A stretch of DNA of 39,280 nucleotides from assembly GCA_030265885.1 (NCBI GenBank), contig JAJDGX010000010.1:1-39280 (forward strand), read 5' to 3'. The stretch is from Ruminococcaceae bacterium OttesenSCG-928-L11 (GTDB lineage Bacteria > Bacillota > Clostridia > Oscillospirales > Ruminococcaceae). A program made the position numbers and the translations under genes. The notes under the pieces are model-generated. The model was not told where the DNA came from, made no database searches, and was given only the letters and a program-made list of their open reading frames with translations. Positions 1-8,293 of the stretch are shown here, piece by piece (position 1 is the first letter of the stretch; each line of letters opens with the position of its first letter).

Positions 1-26
1 CCCCTTGTTTTGATAACTGTTGCAAA

Positions 27-1055
27 CTACATTGACATAGAAAAACCGAGGTCTTGTTCAGCCTCGGCCAGTTCCATTTCTTCTGTTTCTGTTGATATTG
101 GAGCCGATTGCTCCTGCTGTGGTACAGGCTCCGCCGCCTGCTGTTCCCGCCGCTGCGCGAGGCGTTCTTTCTGCCGTTCGGCCTGGGCGGGGTCCTTCCA
201 GGCGATGCCGCCCTCCAGATGCTCCAGCAGATGCCCGCGGGCAGTCTTGAATTCATCGCCGATCATCCCGAGCCGAAGAAGCCAGGTGCGGAAGGTGTAC
301 TTCTCGTTGGTGGAGACCGTTTTCTGGCGGCTGGCTGACTTCTGTGAGAGAGCCTGATTGCTGATGGCGAGGCACAGCTGGATGTACGCCTTGATCTTGC
401 CGGCATGGGTTGTGCCATTGAACAGCCGGAACTCAACCGTGCCCTTCTGAAATACCGAATGAAGGTTGAGGCAGTGGTATCGGCTGCTGTGGTAGTGCTC
501 ATGGCTTCCGTCCCGGCCGTCATACCAGATCCGCTGGACTTCATCCAGTGAGCGGGGCCGCCTGCGGTTGAGCTCCTCCAGGAAGCGGTTGTCCACCTTC
601 TGGCAGTAGTTGTGCTCCCGATCCACATCTACTTGCAACGCCTTGTAGATCAAATCCTCCTTGGAGGCCATGATGTTGGTGAGATTGCGCAGCTTCTGCG
701 CATCGTAGGGCGCCGCGTTAATATGAACGTGAATGCCGCAACTGTCGTTGGCCAGCGCCCCCGCTCCGCGCAGCTTGCGAATAAGCTCCTGAATGGTGGG
801 GATATCATCGTAGACACAGATGGGGCTGACAAGCTCAACTGCCTCAGCCTCCCGGCCATGTCTGCTTTCGGTGTCAATACTGGAATCGCTGACAAAATTC
901 CACTTGCGGCCCTGTTGGTCGGTGGCCGACCATGCTCTGTAGCCGCCGCCCTCGTATCGCGCGGTGGTACCGAAATACTCCGCGGCAATCTCCGCCGCCC
1001 TCTGGCGGGTCAGACCAGTCAACTCAATCTCGATGCCAAAATTCTGATCCCGCAT
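27..1055 (-). CDS. Amidoligase family protein
   Basis: A 342-residue protein resembling the Amidoligase_2 family, ATP-dependent enzymes of the carboxylate-amine ligase/glutamine synthetase fold that join amino groups to carboxylates; the substrate is unknown. Seen: N-terminal FGIEIELTG, a central SCGIHVHIN segment, and GTVEFRLFNGT further on, which are the metal/substrate-binding signatures of the family. The C-terminal tail from about residue 290 is rich in Glu and Gln and looks disordered. The ATG overlaps the VirB4 stop by one base (TGATG), so translation is coupled to VirB4 and the gene is part of the transfer operon. Amidoligases of this type are common on clostridial ICEs, where a role in modifying peptides or cell wall is only inferred. 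Confidence 0.82.
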   Translation of the reverse strand: MRDQNFGIEIELTGLTRQRAAEIAAEYFGTTARYEGGGYRAWSATDQQGRKWNFVSDSSIDTESRHGREAEAVELVSPICVYDDIPTIQELIRKLRGAGALANDSCGIHVHINAAPYDAQKLRNLTNIMASKEDLIYKALQVDVDREHNYCQKVDNRFLEELNRRRPRSLDEVQRIWYDGRDGSHEHYHSSRYHCLNLHSVFQKGTVEFRLFNGTTHAGKIKAYIQLCLAISNQALSQKSASRQKTVSTNEKYTFRTWLLRLGMIGDEFKTARGHLLEHLEGGIAWKDPAQAERQKERLAQRREQQAAEPVPQQEQSAPISTETEEMELAEAEQDLGFSMSM

Positions 1056-2917
1056 CAGTTGCCGCCCGCGTTCCCAAACAGTTCCCTTTTGAACAGCGGG
1101 GCCTCCACCACCAGGTTATACCGCTCATTACCGCACTTGTAGAGGCAGACGCCCCGCTGCGGGTAGCGGATCAGGTCGTACTCCGATTGCTCCAACTGGA
1201 GGGAATCCATGTAAAACTTGGCGTCGATATTGCCTGCATTGAACAGGAAAGCATGGGTGGGGATGCTGAACAGGGGTTTTGTAAACTCCCGAACGCCATC
1301 AATATTGAAGTCCTCCAGATTCTGCGAAGCCAGCAGCACAGCCGAATTCTTCTTTCTGACACGTTTCATGCAGTTGCGGATATATTCGATTGCAACAGGG
1401 TTTGTGAGGAACAGGTAGAGCTCATCAATGGTGGCAGCGGTGTTGCCGTTGGTAAGCAGGGCATCAGACATATACGAGAGCACATTGAACAGCAGGGCGT
1501 TCTTAATGTTCCGGCTGGCCTGCAGCAGCCCTTTCACGCCGAAGGTCAAAAACCAATTTGAAGAGATGTTGGTGTGGCCGTTGAAGAACTTGCTCTCCGC
1601 GCCCAAACACATGGAGTGCAGTCCCAGGCAGATTTCCCGCAGGCTCTCGGCGGTGAACAACTGGCGCCCCCGCTCATCGAAATCTTTGTATTCCTGCTCG
1701 ATGAGAGTATACAGGTCGGAGAGGATCGGGTAATCGGTGGGCCGCATAGCGCGGAAATCGGTGGCGTCGCTGATGCCAAAGCTGCGGTACAGCTTTTCCA
1801 GCATCAGTTCGATGGTGTCGGTCTGGGCATCGGTGAAGTCCTTGTAGCTGCGGAAAAAATCCCGCAGGAAGCTGATGTGCTGGCTCAGCTTGGAGCCTTG
1901 GCGAAAAGCGCGGGGCGCTTCGGTGTCATCCGGCGAGCCCTGCTCATCCCAGGTTTTCGGCTCCAGCACATTAATGATATACTCGCCGCTCATGAGGTCG
2001 ATGAAACAGCCGCCCAGGTTGCGGGTGAGGTCAACGTACTCCATTTCGGGATCGAGGCAGATCACGCTTTTGCCGCTCTGGAGCAGATTGCACAGGATCA
2101 GCTTGAGCAGAAAGCTCTTGCCCTGGCCGCTGTTGCCCAGGATGAGGATGTTGGCATTGGTCTTGTCCTGGGCGCGACGCTCGAAGTCCACGATGATGTG
2201 GCTGCCGAATTTGTCGTGGCCCAGGCAGAAGCCGTGGGGATCGGTCTTGCCGGAATAGCAGAATGGGAACAAATTCGCCACCGAAGAGGTGGGCAGCACC
2301 CGCTCAAACTGGCTCCCGAACACGTTCCAGCCCGAGGGCATGACAGCGGTTAGCCCCTCCTGTTGGCAGAGATTCAGCTTGTCGATGTTGAGCTTGGCGC
2401 AGTTGAGCTCGGCCAACACAACGGTCTGGAGCTCCTTCAGCTTGTCGAGGTTGGAGGCAACGAGCTCAATGTACACAGCTGCATGCAGGAACGGCTCTCT
2501 GTTGCGGTGCCGCTGGCGGATGAGGCTCGCCATATCCTGCAAATTTTCATCGGCGGTAACAGCGGCCTGCATGTCGTTTGTGCCGCGTTCCATGCGGTTT
2601 TTCTTGTCTGCCAGATTGATGATTTTGCGTTCCTCGGCGGGGGTGACCACCCGCGTGTATATGTGCAGCGTGACGCCCGCCTTCTCACCCAGGTGCTGGA
2701 GGATGGCCTGCTCGGTGGTGCTGGTGGGGTACTCCCGCAGCGCCCAGCAGCAGCGGAAGGTGTTGCCGCAGATGAAGTAGTCCGGCTCAAATTTGACGAC
2801 ATTGGGGGCGATCATGTCCAGAAAGCTCTGGACGAGAGCCTCGTCCTCCCGCTTGTCGAGGGCTTTGGTGTTGGTTTTGCTATGTGGTTTGGGCTTGGGC
2901 TTTCGTTTTGCTATCAA
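1055..2917 (-). CDS. VirB4-like conjugation ATPase (C-terminal portion of a split VirB4)
   Basis: This is the ATPase that energises the type IV secretion channel at the membrane. Walker A GNSGQGKS is at residues 261-268 and a Walker B-like TAATIDEL is near 493-500, followed by LLASQNLEDF typical of VirB4/TraE. The N-terminus is Lys/Pro-rich. At 620 residues it is shorter than a usual VirB4 of about 800, and the missing N-terminal part appears to be the separate protein at 3939-4565. The start is TTG, preceded by AAAGGAGGG at 6-7 bases. It is separated from the rest of the operon by a VOC gene on the other strand and a hairpin, which is odd because the two halves should be made in similar amounts. 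Confidence 0.93.
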   Translation of the reverse strand: MIAKRKPKPKPHSKTNTKALDKREDEALVQSFLDMIAPNVVKFEPDYFICGNTFRCCWALREYPTSTTEQAILQHLGEKAGVTLHIYTRVVTPAEERKIINLADKKNRMERGTNDMQAAVTADENLQDMASLIRQRHRNREPFLHAAVYIELVASNLDKLKELQTVVLAELNCAKLNIDKLNLCQQEGLTAVMPSGWNVFGSQFERVLPTSSVANLFPFCYSGKTDPHGFCLGHDKFGSHIIVDFERRAQDKTNANILILGNSGQGKSFLLKLILCNLLQSGKSVICLDPEMEYVDLTRNLGGCFIDLMSGEYIINVLEPKTWDEQGSPDDTEAPRAFRQGSKLSQHISFLRDFFRSYKDFTDAQTDTIELMLEKLYRSFGISDATDFRAMRPTDYPILSDLYTLIEQEYKDFDERGRQLFTAESLREICLGLHSMCLGAESKFFNGHTNISSNWFLTFGVKGLLQASRNIKNALLFNVLSYMSDALLTNGNTAATIDELYLFLTNPVAIEYIRNCMKRVRKKNSAVLLASQNLEDFNIDGVREFTKPLFSIPTHAFLFNAGNIDAKFYMDSLQLEQSEYDLIRYPQRGVCLYKCGNERYNLVVEAPLFKRELFGNAGGN

Positions 2918-2994
2918 TCATTTCCCTCCTTTGACTTTGGTGTGGAAATGCGAAAACCCGCCGGGTAATCGGCGAGCGATGTATGGATGAAAAG

Positions 2995-3024
2995 CTGACA
3001 GATATAGGGTTGGTGTGGTATAAT
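2995..3024 (+). promoter_or_regulatory. Promoter of the VOC gene
   Basis: CTGACA (2995-3000) and TATAAT (3019-3024) are separated by 18 bases, and TGG directly before TATAAT makes an extended -10. It reads rightwards into the gene at 3069, which explains how a plus-strand gene is expressed inside a minus-strand operon. Confidence 0.7.
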
Positions 3025-3068
3025 TTTAATCAAGCTTTGGGATACGAGACGGAAAAGGAGAAATTGCA

Positions 3069-3464
3069 ATGAGTAAAGTCATTCATTTTGAAGTTCACGC
3101 TGATGATATCGAACGCGCAAAAAGCTTTTATGCAAATGTATTTGGTTGGCAGTATCAGGATTACAGCGACTACGTTGGCGCACCATATTTTGGAGTAATT
3201 GCGGGTGAGGAAAGTGAACCGGGGGCAAATGGCGCAATAACCTTGCGGGGCGCTACCCGTCCGGCTCTGGCGCAAGGGCTTAATTCGTTTTGCTGCACAA
3301 TAGGTGTTGAGGATTATGACAAAACACATGATGTGATTATTGCGAATGGCGGTATTGTTGCGCTGCCCAAAGCCGCTCTGCCCGGTATGGCGTGGCAAGG
3401 TTATTATGTTGACACAGAGGGCAACACATTTGGCATTCATCAACCCGATGAAAACGCGAAATAA
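3069..3464 (+). CDS. VOC family (glyoxalase/bleomycin-resistance-like) protein
   Basis: A 131-residue protein of the vicinal oxygen chelate fold. Seen: the opening VIHFEVHADDIERAKSFYANVFGW is shorter than but typical of VOC proteins, and the closing YYVDTEGNTFGIHQ supplies the second beta-alpha-beta-beta-beta unit. The likely metal ligands are His7 and a late Glu or His. The family includes glyoxalases, dioxygenases and drug-binding proteins; the substrate cannot be told from sequence. It has its own promoter and AAGGAG ribosome site, lies opposite to the transfer genes, and is followed by a hairpin, so it looks like a single-gene cargo inserted between two transfer genes. Confidence 0.88.
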   Translation: MSKVIHFEVHADDIERAKSFYANVFGWQYQDYSDYVGAPYFGVIAGEESEPGANGAITLRGATRPALAQGLNSFCCTIGVEDYDKTHDVIIANGGIVALPKAALPGMAWQGYYVDTEGNTFGIHQPDENAK

Positions 3465-3480
3465 GCATAAAACGACCAAA

Positions 3481-3507
3481 CAGCGGATGCCAACATAGCA
3501 TCCGCTG
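3481..3507 (-). terminator. Hairpin between VOC and RHH genes
   Basis: A perfect 10-bp inverted repeat (CAGCGGATGC / GCATCCGCTG) with a 7-base loop lies between two converging genes. On the minus strand it is followed by TTTGGTCGTTTTA, so it is most likely a terminator for the RHH gene, possibly acting in both directions. It would cut transcription before VirB4. Confidence 0.6.
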
Positions 3508-3526
3508 TTCCGATTGCGCTATATTT

Positions 3527-3850
3527 CTACTCGGCAGTGTTGGCCTCGCCGGGGTCGACGGGAGCCGCTTCATCCATCATGCGCCGCATGGCGGTGATGC
3601 CGAAATCCTTGAGCTTCATCTTGTGGGCGCGGATGTAATCCTGCACCTCCGTAAAAAATTCCTCGCTGACCTGGAAGGCCAGAGTCCGTTTGTTCCCGCT
3701 CATGCTTTTTTCATCCCCTCTGTCAAAATAATATTGCAGCACCGCTTCGATAAACTGTGACATGGTCTGCTCGCTTGCTTCCGTTTCCTGCTTCGCCCTG
3801 CTGTGCAGGGACGCCGCCACCTTGACCGTGATTCCGCGCGTTTCTTCCAT
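3527..3850 (-). CDS. Tandem ribbon-helix-helix DNA-binding protein
   Basis: A 107-residue protein that appears to contain two ribbon-helix-helix units in one chain: a strand ITVKV followed by two helices (residues about 5-40), and a strand TLAFQV followed by two helices (about 57-93). RHH proteins normally pair to build one such unit from two chains, so this could bind an operator as a pseudo-dimer. The ATG at 3850 is chosen because AAAGGAG sits 8 bases upstream; an in-frame start further up has no such site. It lies downstream of the VirB4 N-terminal gene. It probably regulates the operon or helps the relaxosome; that is inference. Confidence 0.72.
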   Translation of the reverse strand: MEETRGITVKVAASLHSRAKQETEASEQTMSQFIEAVLQYYFDRGDEKSMSGNKRTLAFQVSEEFFTEVQDYIRAHKMKLKDFGITAMRRMMDEAAPVDPGEANTAE

Positions 3851-3938
3851 CGGCTTTCTCCTTTCCGCTGACAGTAACGCAATCATAAAGGAATTTGATG
3901 TTCAAAGCTATCACCAAATGAACCAATGATAATGGCGG

Positions 3939-4565
3939 TTATTTGACATGTAGATTGCTGTTTTCCGGCTGTTCCATCACGGTGATCCACCGCTCGCCGT
4001 CAAAGTCCTCGAAGTGTTCTGTGGTGACATTTTGCTCAAAATAGATGGCAAGCAGGCGCTTGATGTCCTCGCCATCGGCGCGGCGCACCTTGAAGCCCTG
4101 CTCCGAGAGCAGCTTCTCGATCCTGCCGAGATAGGGGAAGACCTCCTGCTTCTTCTGATCCCGCAGCCGCACAATGATAAGAAATTCCCGCGTGGTCGCC
4201 ATCTGCACCTGGATGCGGTCGAGGTGACGGTTTTCCTGTTCCAGTAAGGAGCGGATTTCAGGAATGTCCTCGTTCATGGCGCGCTCCCGCAGAAACCGCT
4301 TGTTGTTCTCAAAGCTCTCGCGGGAATCGAGGCAAAGCATCTCCACCTCGGCAAAGCCCTTGAGGACATTCATCAGCGAGTAGATTCGCGCCGCAAGGCT
4401 CTCACTGGACAAAACGGAGATATTGGTCGGCTGCACGAGGAAATATACAATCTCTCCGCCGCGGATACTGTGCAGGCTGTAATCGCCGATCCGCTCCACA
4501 TTCATCAGCCGGCGGGTTGGTTTTTGTTTTTTCTGGAGATTACTCCAGAGGTCCGCGAGGGACAT
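3939..4565 (-). CDS. Separate VirB4 N-terminal domain protein
   Basis: A 208-residue soluble protein (MSLADLWSNL start). The segment GDYSLHSIRGGEIVYFLVQ through the middle resembles the non-ATPase N-terminal domain of VirB4/TraE proteins, which contacts the membrane components. No Walker motifs are present. The start at 4565 is preferred because GGAGGTG lies 6 bases upstream. It overlaps the end of the PrgI-like gene by 61 bases in another frame. Together with the 620-residue ATPase it would make up one complete VirB4, so the two probably associate. The family match is from pattern recall, not a search. Confidence 0.68.
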   Translation of the reverse strand: MSLADLWSNLQKKQKPTRRLMNVERIGDYSLHSIRGGEIVYFLVQPTNISVLSSESLAARIYSLMNVLKGFAEVEMLCLDSRESFENNKRFLRERAMNEDIPEIRSLLEQENRHLDRIQVQMATTREFLIIVRLRDQKKQEVFPYLGRIEKLLSEQGFKVRRADGEDIKRLLAIYFEQNVTTEHFEDFDGERWITVMEQPENSNLHVK

Positions 4566-4825
4566 TCGCCACACCTCCATCGGAATTGTTGCTGTCGCAG
4601 CAGAAAGAATCTGCAGGCATTCGTGATAAAGTCCATGATGCTGTAGTCCTCGAAGCGAATCGTCAGAAAGGCGTAAACCGCTACGAACACAGCGGGCGGG
4701 GTGAAGCCCAGCTGAGTGATGCTCAGCACAGCAAGTATCGCCGCGCCAACGAGGATCGCCAGGTCGCGGAGCTCCCACAGCCACATCATCGGCTTGGCCC
4801 GCAGATTTGAAGGGTAAATATACAT
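4505..4825 (-). CDS. PrgI/VirB3-like conjugation membrane protein
   Basis: A 106-residue protein with two hydrophobic segments (residues about 23-40 and 43-60, DLAILVGAAILAVLSI and PPAVFVAVYAFLTI) after a short cytoplasmic N-terminus MYIYPSNLRAKPMM. This size, topology and position directly before VirB4 match PrgI/VirB3 proteins, which recruit VirB4 to the membrane. Its ATG follows the methyltransferase stop with no gap (TAAATG), indicating coupled translation. The last 20 residues overlap the following gene and are basic and low in hydrophobicity. Confidence 0.75.
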   Translation of the reverse strand: MYIYPSNLRAKPMMWLWELRDLAILVGAAILAVLSITQLGFTPPAVFVAVYAFLTIRFEDYSIMDFITNACRFFLLRQQQFRWRCGECPSRTSGVISRKNKNQPAG

Positions 4826-6598
4826 TTATGGTTCACCATCTTTCGCCTGGGATAAAAAATACGCGATTCCGCGCAGGATATATTCCACACAGGAAACCAC
4901 AACAGAATTGCCGAGGGCCTTATATCTTTTTGAGTCGGAGGAGCCGGGAATGTCCGTCCAGCCATCGGGGAAATCCATGAGGCGCTCGCATTCCAGCGGG
5001 GTCAGCCTGCGGATGAGATTCCTGATCCGAACAGGGTGCAGGGTGTTCAGAGAATATCCTCCACTGGGATGCGCCTGCAGGGTTCCGCACAAATCGCCAT
5101 TTTCGCTGCCGCTTCTGCAGTCAAGGCCGGCCACATCACACACCAGATCAGTCGCGTCCTTGCATTGCCGCGCCGCCTGGGTGGAGGCCACATCGTTTTC
5201 CCTGTACACATCGCTGCGCTGCTGTGAGTAGACCGCGTGCCGATCCGTGGAGGTCAAGGTCGGGCTGATCTCTGTCTGGATGCCGAGCCCGTTGCCACCG
5301 TTGTGAGGCTGGCGGTCTATGGCTGTGCCGGATATGGCGTAGGTTTCTGCCTCTTGGAGATCAAGAGCGAGCGGCAGATTATTTCCACCTGTATCATATC
5401 GAGCTGTTACCGTTGGCGCCACATCATGAGGGCCAGTATATCGGCTGTCTATGCCATGATTCTCGAACAAGACCGGCTGATTGTTCCCGGAGGTTCCCGC
5501 CGCGGATGTGATGGTCGGACATAAATCCTCGCAGATTTCAGCTCCACCCTGCTGGCTGCCCATCACAATTGGTGGGTGGCCATCCATTTGGGAGCGAAGC
5601 GTACCGCAGATATCCTCCGAGACATCCATACACTGTCCACCCTGGTCGTTCAGACACAGCACGGATGGAGTCATGTTCGTGCCGCTGGTTGCGGCCTTGA
5701 GGGTTGGCGCTACTTCCTCGGCATATCCGGTTCCGCCTGCTTTCGCGCCCTGTCCCGCAGAAAAGGCGGCGACAAAAGTTTGCTGCTTCATCCCCGGTTG
5801 CGCACAAAGCGCCGCCGAAACATTATGCAGATCACGCACCTCGTCACGCTGGTTGCAGGCGAAGGCTACCGCTCCGCCTGCATCTTCAGCGCCTGCTCCA
5901 GAATTGGCGGGAGCATTTTGCCCCGCTTCTTCGCGCGGCGTAAAATGCCCAAGCAGGCTGTCCTGCTTAAATAGTACCGAGGGTGCGGTGTGGCCTCTAA
6001 AATCCGCGACAAGAAAGATTCTTTTGCGCCGCTGTGGGACAAACCAGTACCTAGCGTCCACCACTCGCCAGGCAACGGAGAATTCTTCTCCCAGCACGGC
6101 CCCAGCAGATTCCCACCTCCCGCCCGGAGGTCGAGGAACAGAAAATCCGCCTGCTGCAACTGAGCAGACTTCCTCGAGAACGATGCGGAAGTCCTCGCCG
6201 TGCTCCGCGCCCGAGCTGAGTGCGCCGGGAACATTTTCCCAGATGAGGTATCTTGGCCGAACAGACTGACCTGTCCGTCGGCGTTTTCTGTCAGCATCTC
6301 TCAACTCCTTTACCAATCGGATTTGCTCGAAGAACAACCCCGACCGCTCTCCGGCAAGCCCTGCCCGTCGCCCCGCCTGGGAGACATCCTGACAGGGTGA
6401 GCCCCCGCAAAGAATGTCCACAGGCGGCAGATCGGAGCCTTTTAATTTCGTGATATCCCCGACATGAGCCATCTCAGGGAACCGGATCTTCGTGACAGCG
6501 ATGGGGAATTTCTCAATCTCGCTGGCCCACAGGGTTTTGATGCCATACCGCTCCCCGGCCAGCGGAAAGCCGCCAATTCCGTCAAATAAGCTCGCCAT
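4826..6598 (-). CDS. DNA cytosine-5 methyltransferase
   Basis: Transfers a methyl group to C5 of cytosine in DNA. Motif I LFDGIGGFPLAG is at residues 4-15, catalytic GGSPCQ has Cys69, ENVPG is at 121-125, QRRKRIFLVADF near 189-200, and the C-terminal RLTPLECERLMDFP and ALGNSVVVSCVEYI close the fold. The 590-residue length is due to a target-recognition region (about 205-540) made of degenerate repeats containing PTL, PTV or GTL. ATG 6598 lies right at motif I and its ribosome site is weak (GGGGGG about 15 bases upstream). No endonuclease partner is adjacent, so it may protect the element from host restriction during transfer. Confidence 0.93.
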   Translation of the reverse strand: MASLFDGIGGFPLAGERYGIKTLWASEIEKFPIAVTKIRFPEMAHVGDITKLKGSDLPPVDILCGGSPCQDVSQAGRRAGLAGERSGLFFEQIRLVKELRDADRKRRRTGQSVRPRYLIWENVPGALSSGAEHGEDFRIVLEEVCSVAAGGFSVPRPPGGRWESAGAVLGEEFSVAWRVVDARYWFVPQRRKRIFLVADFRGHTAPSVLFKQDSLLGHFTPREEAGQNAPANSGAGAEDAGGAVAFACNQRDEVRDLHNVSAALCAQPGMKQQTFVAAFSAGQGAKAGGTGYAEEVAPTLKAATSGTNMTPSVLCLNDQGGQCMDVSEDICGTLRSQMDGHPPIVMGSQQGGAEICEDLCPTITSAAGTSGNNQPVLFENHGIDSRYTGPHDVAPTVTARYDTGGNNLPLALDLQEAETYAISGTAIDRQPHNGGNGLGIQTEISPTLTSTDRHAVYSQQRSDVYRENDVASTQAARQCKDATDLVCDVAGLDCRSGSENGDLCGTLQAHPSGGYSLNTLHPVRIRNLIRRLTPLECERLMDFPDGWTDIPGSSDSKRYKALGNSVVVSCVEYILRGIAYFLSQAKDGEP

Positions 6599-6658
6599 CG
6601 TTATTGGTATATCGCATCCCCCCGTTGCTACTATTTTCTAATTCCTATTTGCTAACAA

Positions 6659-7519
6659 CTACTTGACCACCGCCGCCACGGTTTTGGTCAGATTGATCAC
6701 CGATTGGGTGGTGTAGATGGCCCCGGCAATATTAGCTCTTGTTCCTGTTTCCAGCCCGAACTGGTTGGCCACGCGGGGAATTTCGGTGGCAGACAGCATG
6801 ATGCCGAGGCCGAGGAGCTTGTGATCCCGCATCACCAGCAACCCGACTATCAGCAGGGTGGCTTGGAGAAATGCTGTCAGGCACAGCCCAATCACCTGCT
6901 TGCACCAACCCATGAAGCCGTCCACATAGCCTCGGGGAACACTGAACAGGAACAGGCTGCCCACCGCGATCTGAATTACCATAATGCCGCCGCGCTTGAG
7001 ATTGGCAAAGAATATCTTAATCACGGCATACCCCATCATAATCACCACAAATATGTTTACAATGGGATTTGCGTTGAGGGCGGCATTGTTGATGGTTTGC
7101 AAAACCTCGGCGGCAGTATCGCCGAAGCCGGTGTGGACGCTGATGCCGGCAAGATCGGAGGCAAAGGTCGCCTGCAGGCTGATACAGAACTGATAGAGCC
7201 GGATTGGGACGATGTTGAACAGATTCACGGCAAAGAAGCCTTTTAGCACGTTGAGGCAAACGCCTTTGATGTCACCGCGCCCGTTCTGCGCTTCAATCGC
7301 GCACTCAAAGCCCGCGACCACAATGCCGGTAATATAGAGCGCCCAGGCAAAGTTGCCGAAGAACGCTGTCACGGCCTCCACCCAGGGAAGGTCAAAGAGC
7401 TCGGCGCCCATCTGACCCATGAGCGCGAAAAAGTCGCCGAGAAAGCCCACGACTGCATTGTAAAGCCAGTCTATGATCTGATCCAGCACCAGCGACGCGA
7501 GAAAATCCCATACAAACAA
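6659..7519 (-). CDS. VirB6/TrbL-like polytopic conjugation protein
   Basis: A 286-residue membrane protein with about five to six hydrophobic segments, for example ALYITGIVVAGF, IVNIFVVIMMGYAVI and LCLTAFLQATLLIVGLLV. Size, topology and location next to VirB4-type genes fit the VirB6/TrbL class that forms part of the inner-membrane channel (DUF6045-like proteins on clostridial ICEs). The start is TTG at 7519 with GAAGGTGA 7 bases upstream. The ending ANIAGAIYTTQSVINLTKTVAAVVK is typical of this ICE family as I recall it. Confidence 0.75.
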   Translation of the reverse strand: MFVWDFLASLVLDQIIDWLYNAVVGFLGDFFALMGQMGAELFDLPWVEAVTAFFGNFAWALYITGIVVAGFECAIEAQNGRGDIKGVCLNVLKGFFAVNLFNIVPIRLYQFCISLQATFASDLAGISVHTGFGDTAAEVLQTINNAALNANPIVNIFVVIMMGYAVIKIFFANLKRGGIMVIQIAVGSLFLFSVPRGYVDGFMGWCKQVIGLCLTAFLQATLLIVGLLVMRDHKLLGLGIMLSATEIPRVANQFGLETGTRANIAGAIYTTQSVINLTKTVAAVVK

Positions 7520-7557
7520 GCGGGTATCACCTTCTTTCTTTTTCTGGATATGGGAAA

Positions 7558-7581
7558 GCGGCAGCCATAATTGACTGCCGC
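7558..7581 (-). other. Hairpin upstream of the VirB6-like gene
   Basis: GCGGCAG and CTGCCGC form a 7-bp stem around a 10-base loop. On the minus strand it lies about 40 bases before the VirB6-like start and is followed by TTTCCC, so it may be a weak terminator or a processing site where the plus-strand nuclease gene interrupts the operon. Confidence 0.35.
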
Positions 7582-7659
7582 CCTATTGTGAAATATGGAT
7601 TTTTATGTAGGGGCATGGTATGATTTGACTATAATTTAAATTGCTTGTTGAGGTGAGCT

Positions 7660-8217
7660 ATGTATATACCAACGGAGGATGCATTCTTAGACATGTCCCC
7701 TGAAGAATTTGAAAGGTATGCCTTGCTGGTACTGCAACAACAGGTGCGCGGAATGGAGCATTGTCGGTTTGAACACAACAAAATCATTGAAGTTAGCGAT
7801 GGAAATTATCAAATCGATGGATATATCGAGTTTGACCTGATGGGGGTTACATATAAAACTCTGGTTGAATGCAAACATTATAAAAGTAGTATTTCGCGTG
7901 AAAAGGTACAAGTATTATATGATAAGTTAAGGGCCTGTGGTGCGCAAAAAGGCATTTTAATTTCATCTTCCAATTTTCAATCAGGCGCGATAACATATGC
8001 TACACAACATGGGATTGCTCTTGTGCAGCTGACCGAGAGCAGCAATCAATACTTTACTAAGTCGATGTATGATACCTCGAAGTATCATCGATCAAATTAT
8101 GGCGCTGCTCCATACATCGGGATCATGCAAACGAGTGTAAAAGAAGGAGTAATAAGCAGTTCATATTTGTCATCAGATTATTTGAGACTAAAGGAGTTTC
8201 TAGAAGAAACGCATTGA
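7660..8217 (+). CDS. Mrr-like restriction endonuclease domain protein
   Basis: A 185-residue protein with the PD-(D/E)XK layout of Mrr_cat: an acidic IDGYIEFD followed by VECKHY (catalytic Asp and Glu-x-Lys), then helix VQVLYDKLRACGAQKGILIS, as in type IV restriction enzymes that cut modified DNA. The region before it, SPEEFERYALLVLQQ, also fits the Mrr start helix. It has TATAAT at 7630-7635 and GAGGTG before its ATG. It is more AT-rich than its neighbours and faces against the operon, so it was probably acquired as cargo. A nuclease active on methylated DNA inside an operon with two methylases is notable. Confidence 0.83.
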   Translation: MYIPTEDAFLDMSPEEFERYALLVLQQQVRGMEHCRFEHNKIIEVSDGNYQIDGYIEFDLMGVTYKTLVECKHYKSSISREKVQVLYDKLRACGAQKGILISSSNFQSGAITYATQHGIALVQLTESSNQYFTKSMYDTSKYHRSNYGAAPYIGIMQTSVKEGVISSSYLSSDYLRLKEFLEETH

Positions 8218-8293
8218 TTATACCTTACATATGCACGAGATAATCAGAGCAAAGATACAACGATCCCTGCCCTGATATTCTATCTTAGCTGCG

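Noticed and set aside
1574-2353. Plus-strand frame of 259 codons opposite VirB4
   Set aside because: Antisense shadow of the ATPase Walker A region; composition is typical of a mirrored frame.
4505-4565. Sequencing frameshift joining the PrgI-like and VirB4 N-terminal genes
   Set aside because: The second gene has its own GGAGGTG site and a natural start; an overlap of 61 bases is acceptable, so no error needs to be assumed.
5481-6269. Plus-strand frame of 262 codons opposite the cytosine methyltransferase
   Set aside because: Mirror of conserved methyltransferase motifs; no start signal.
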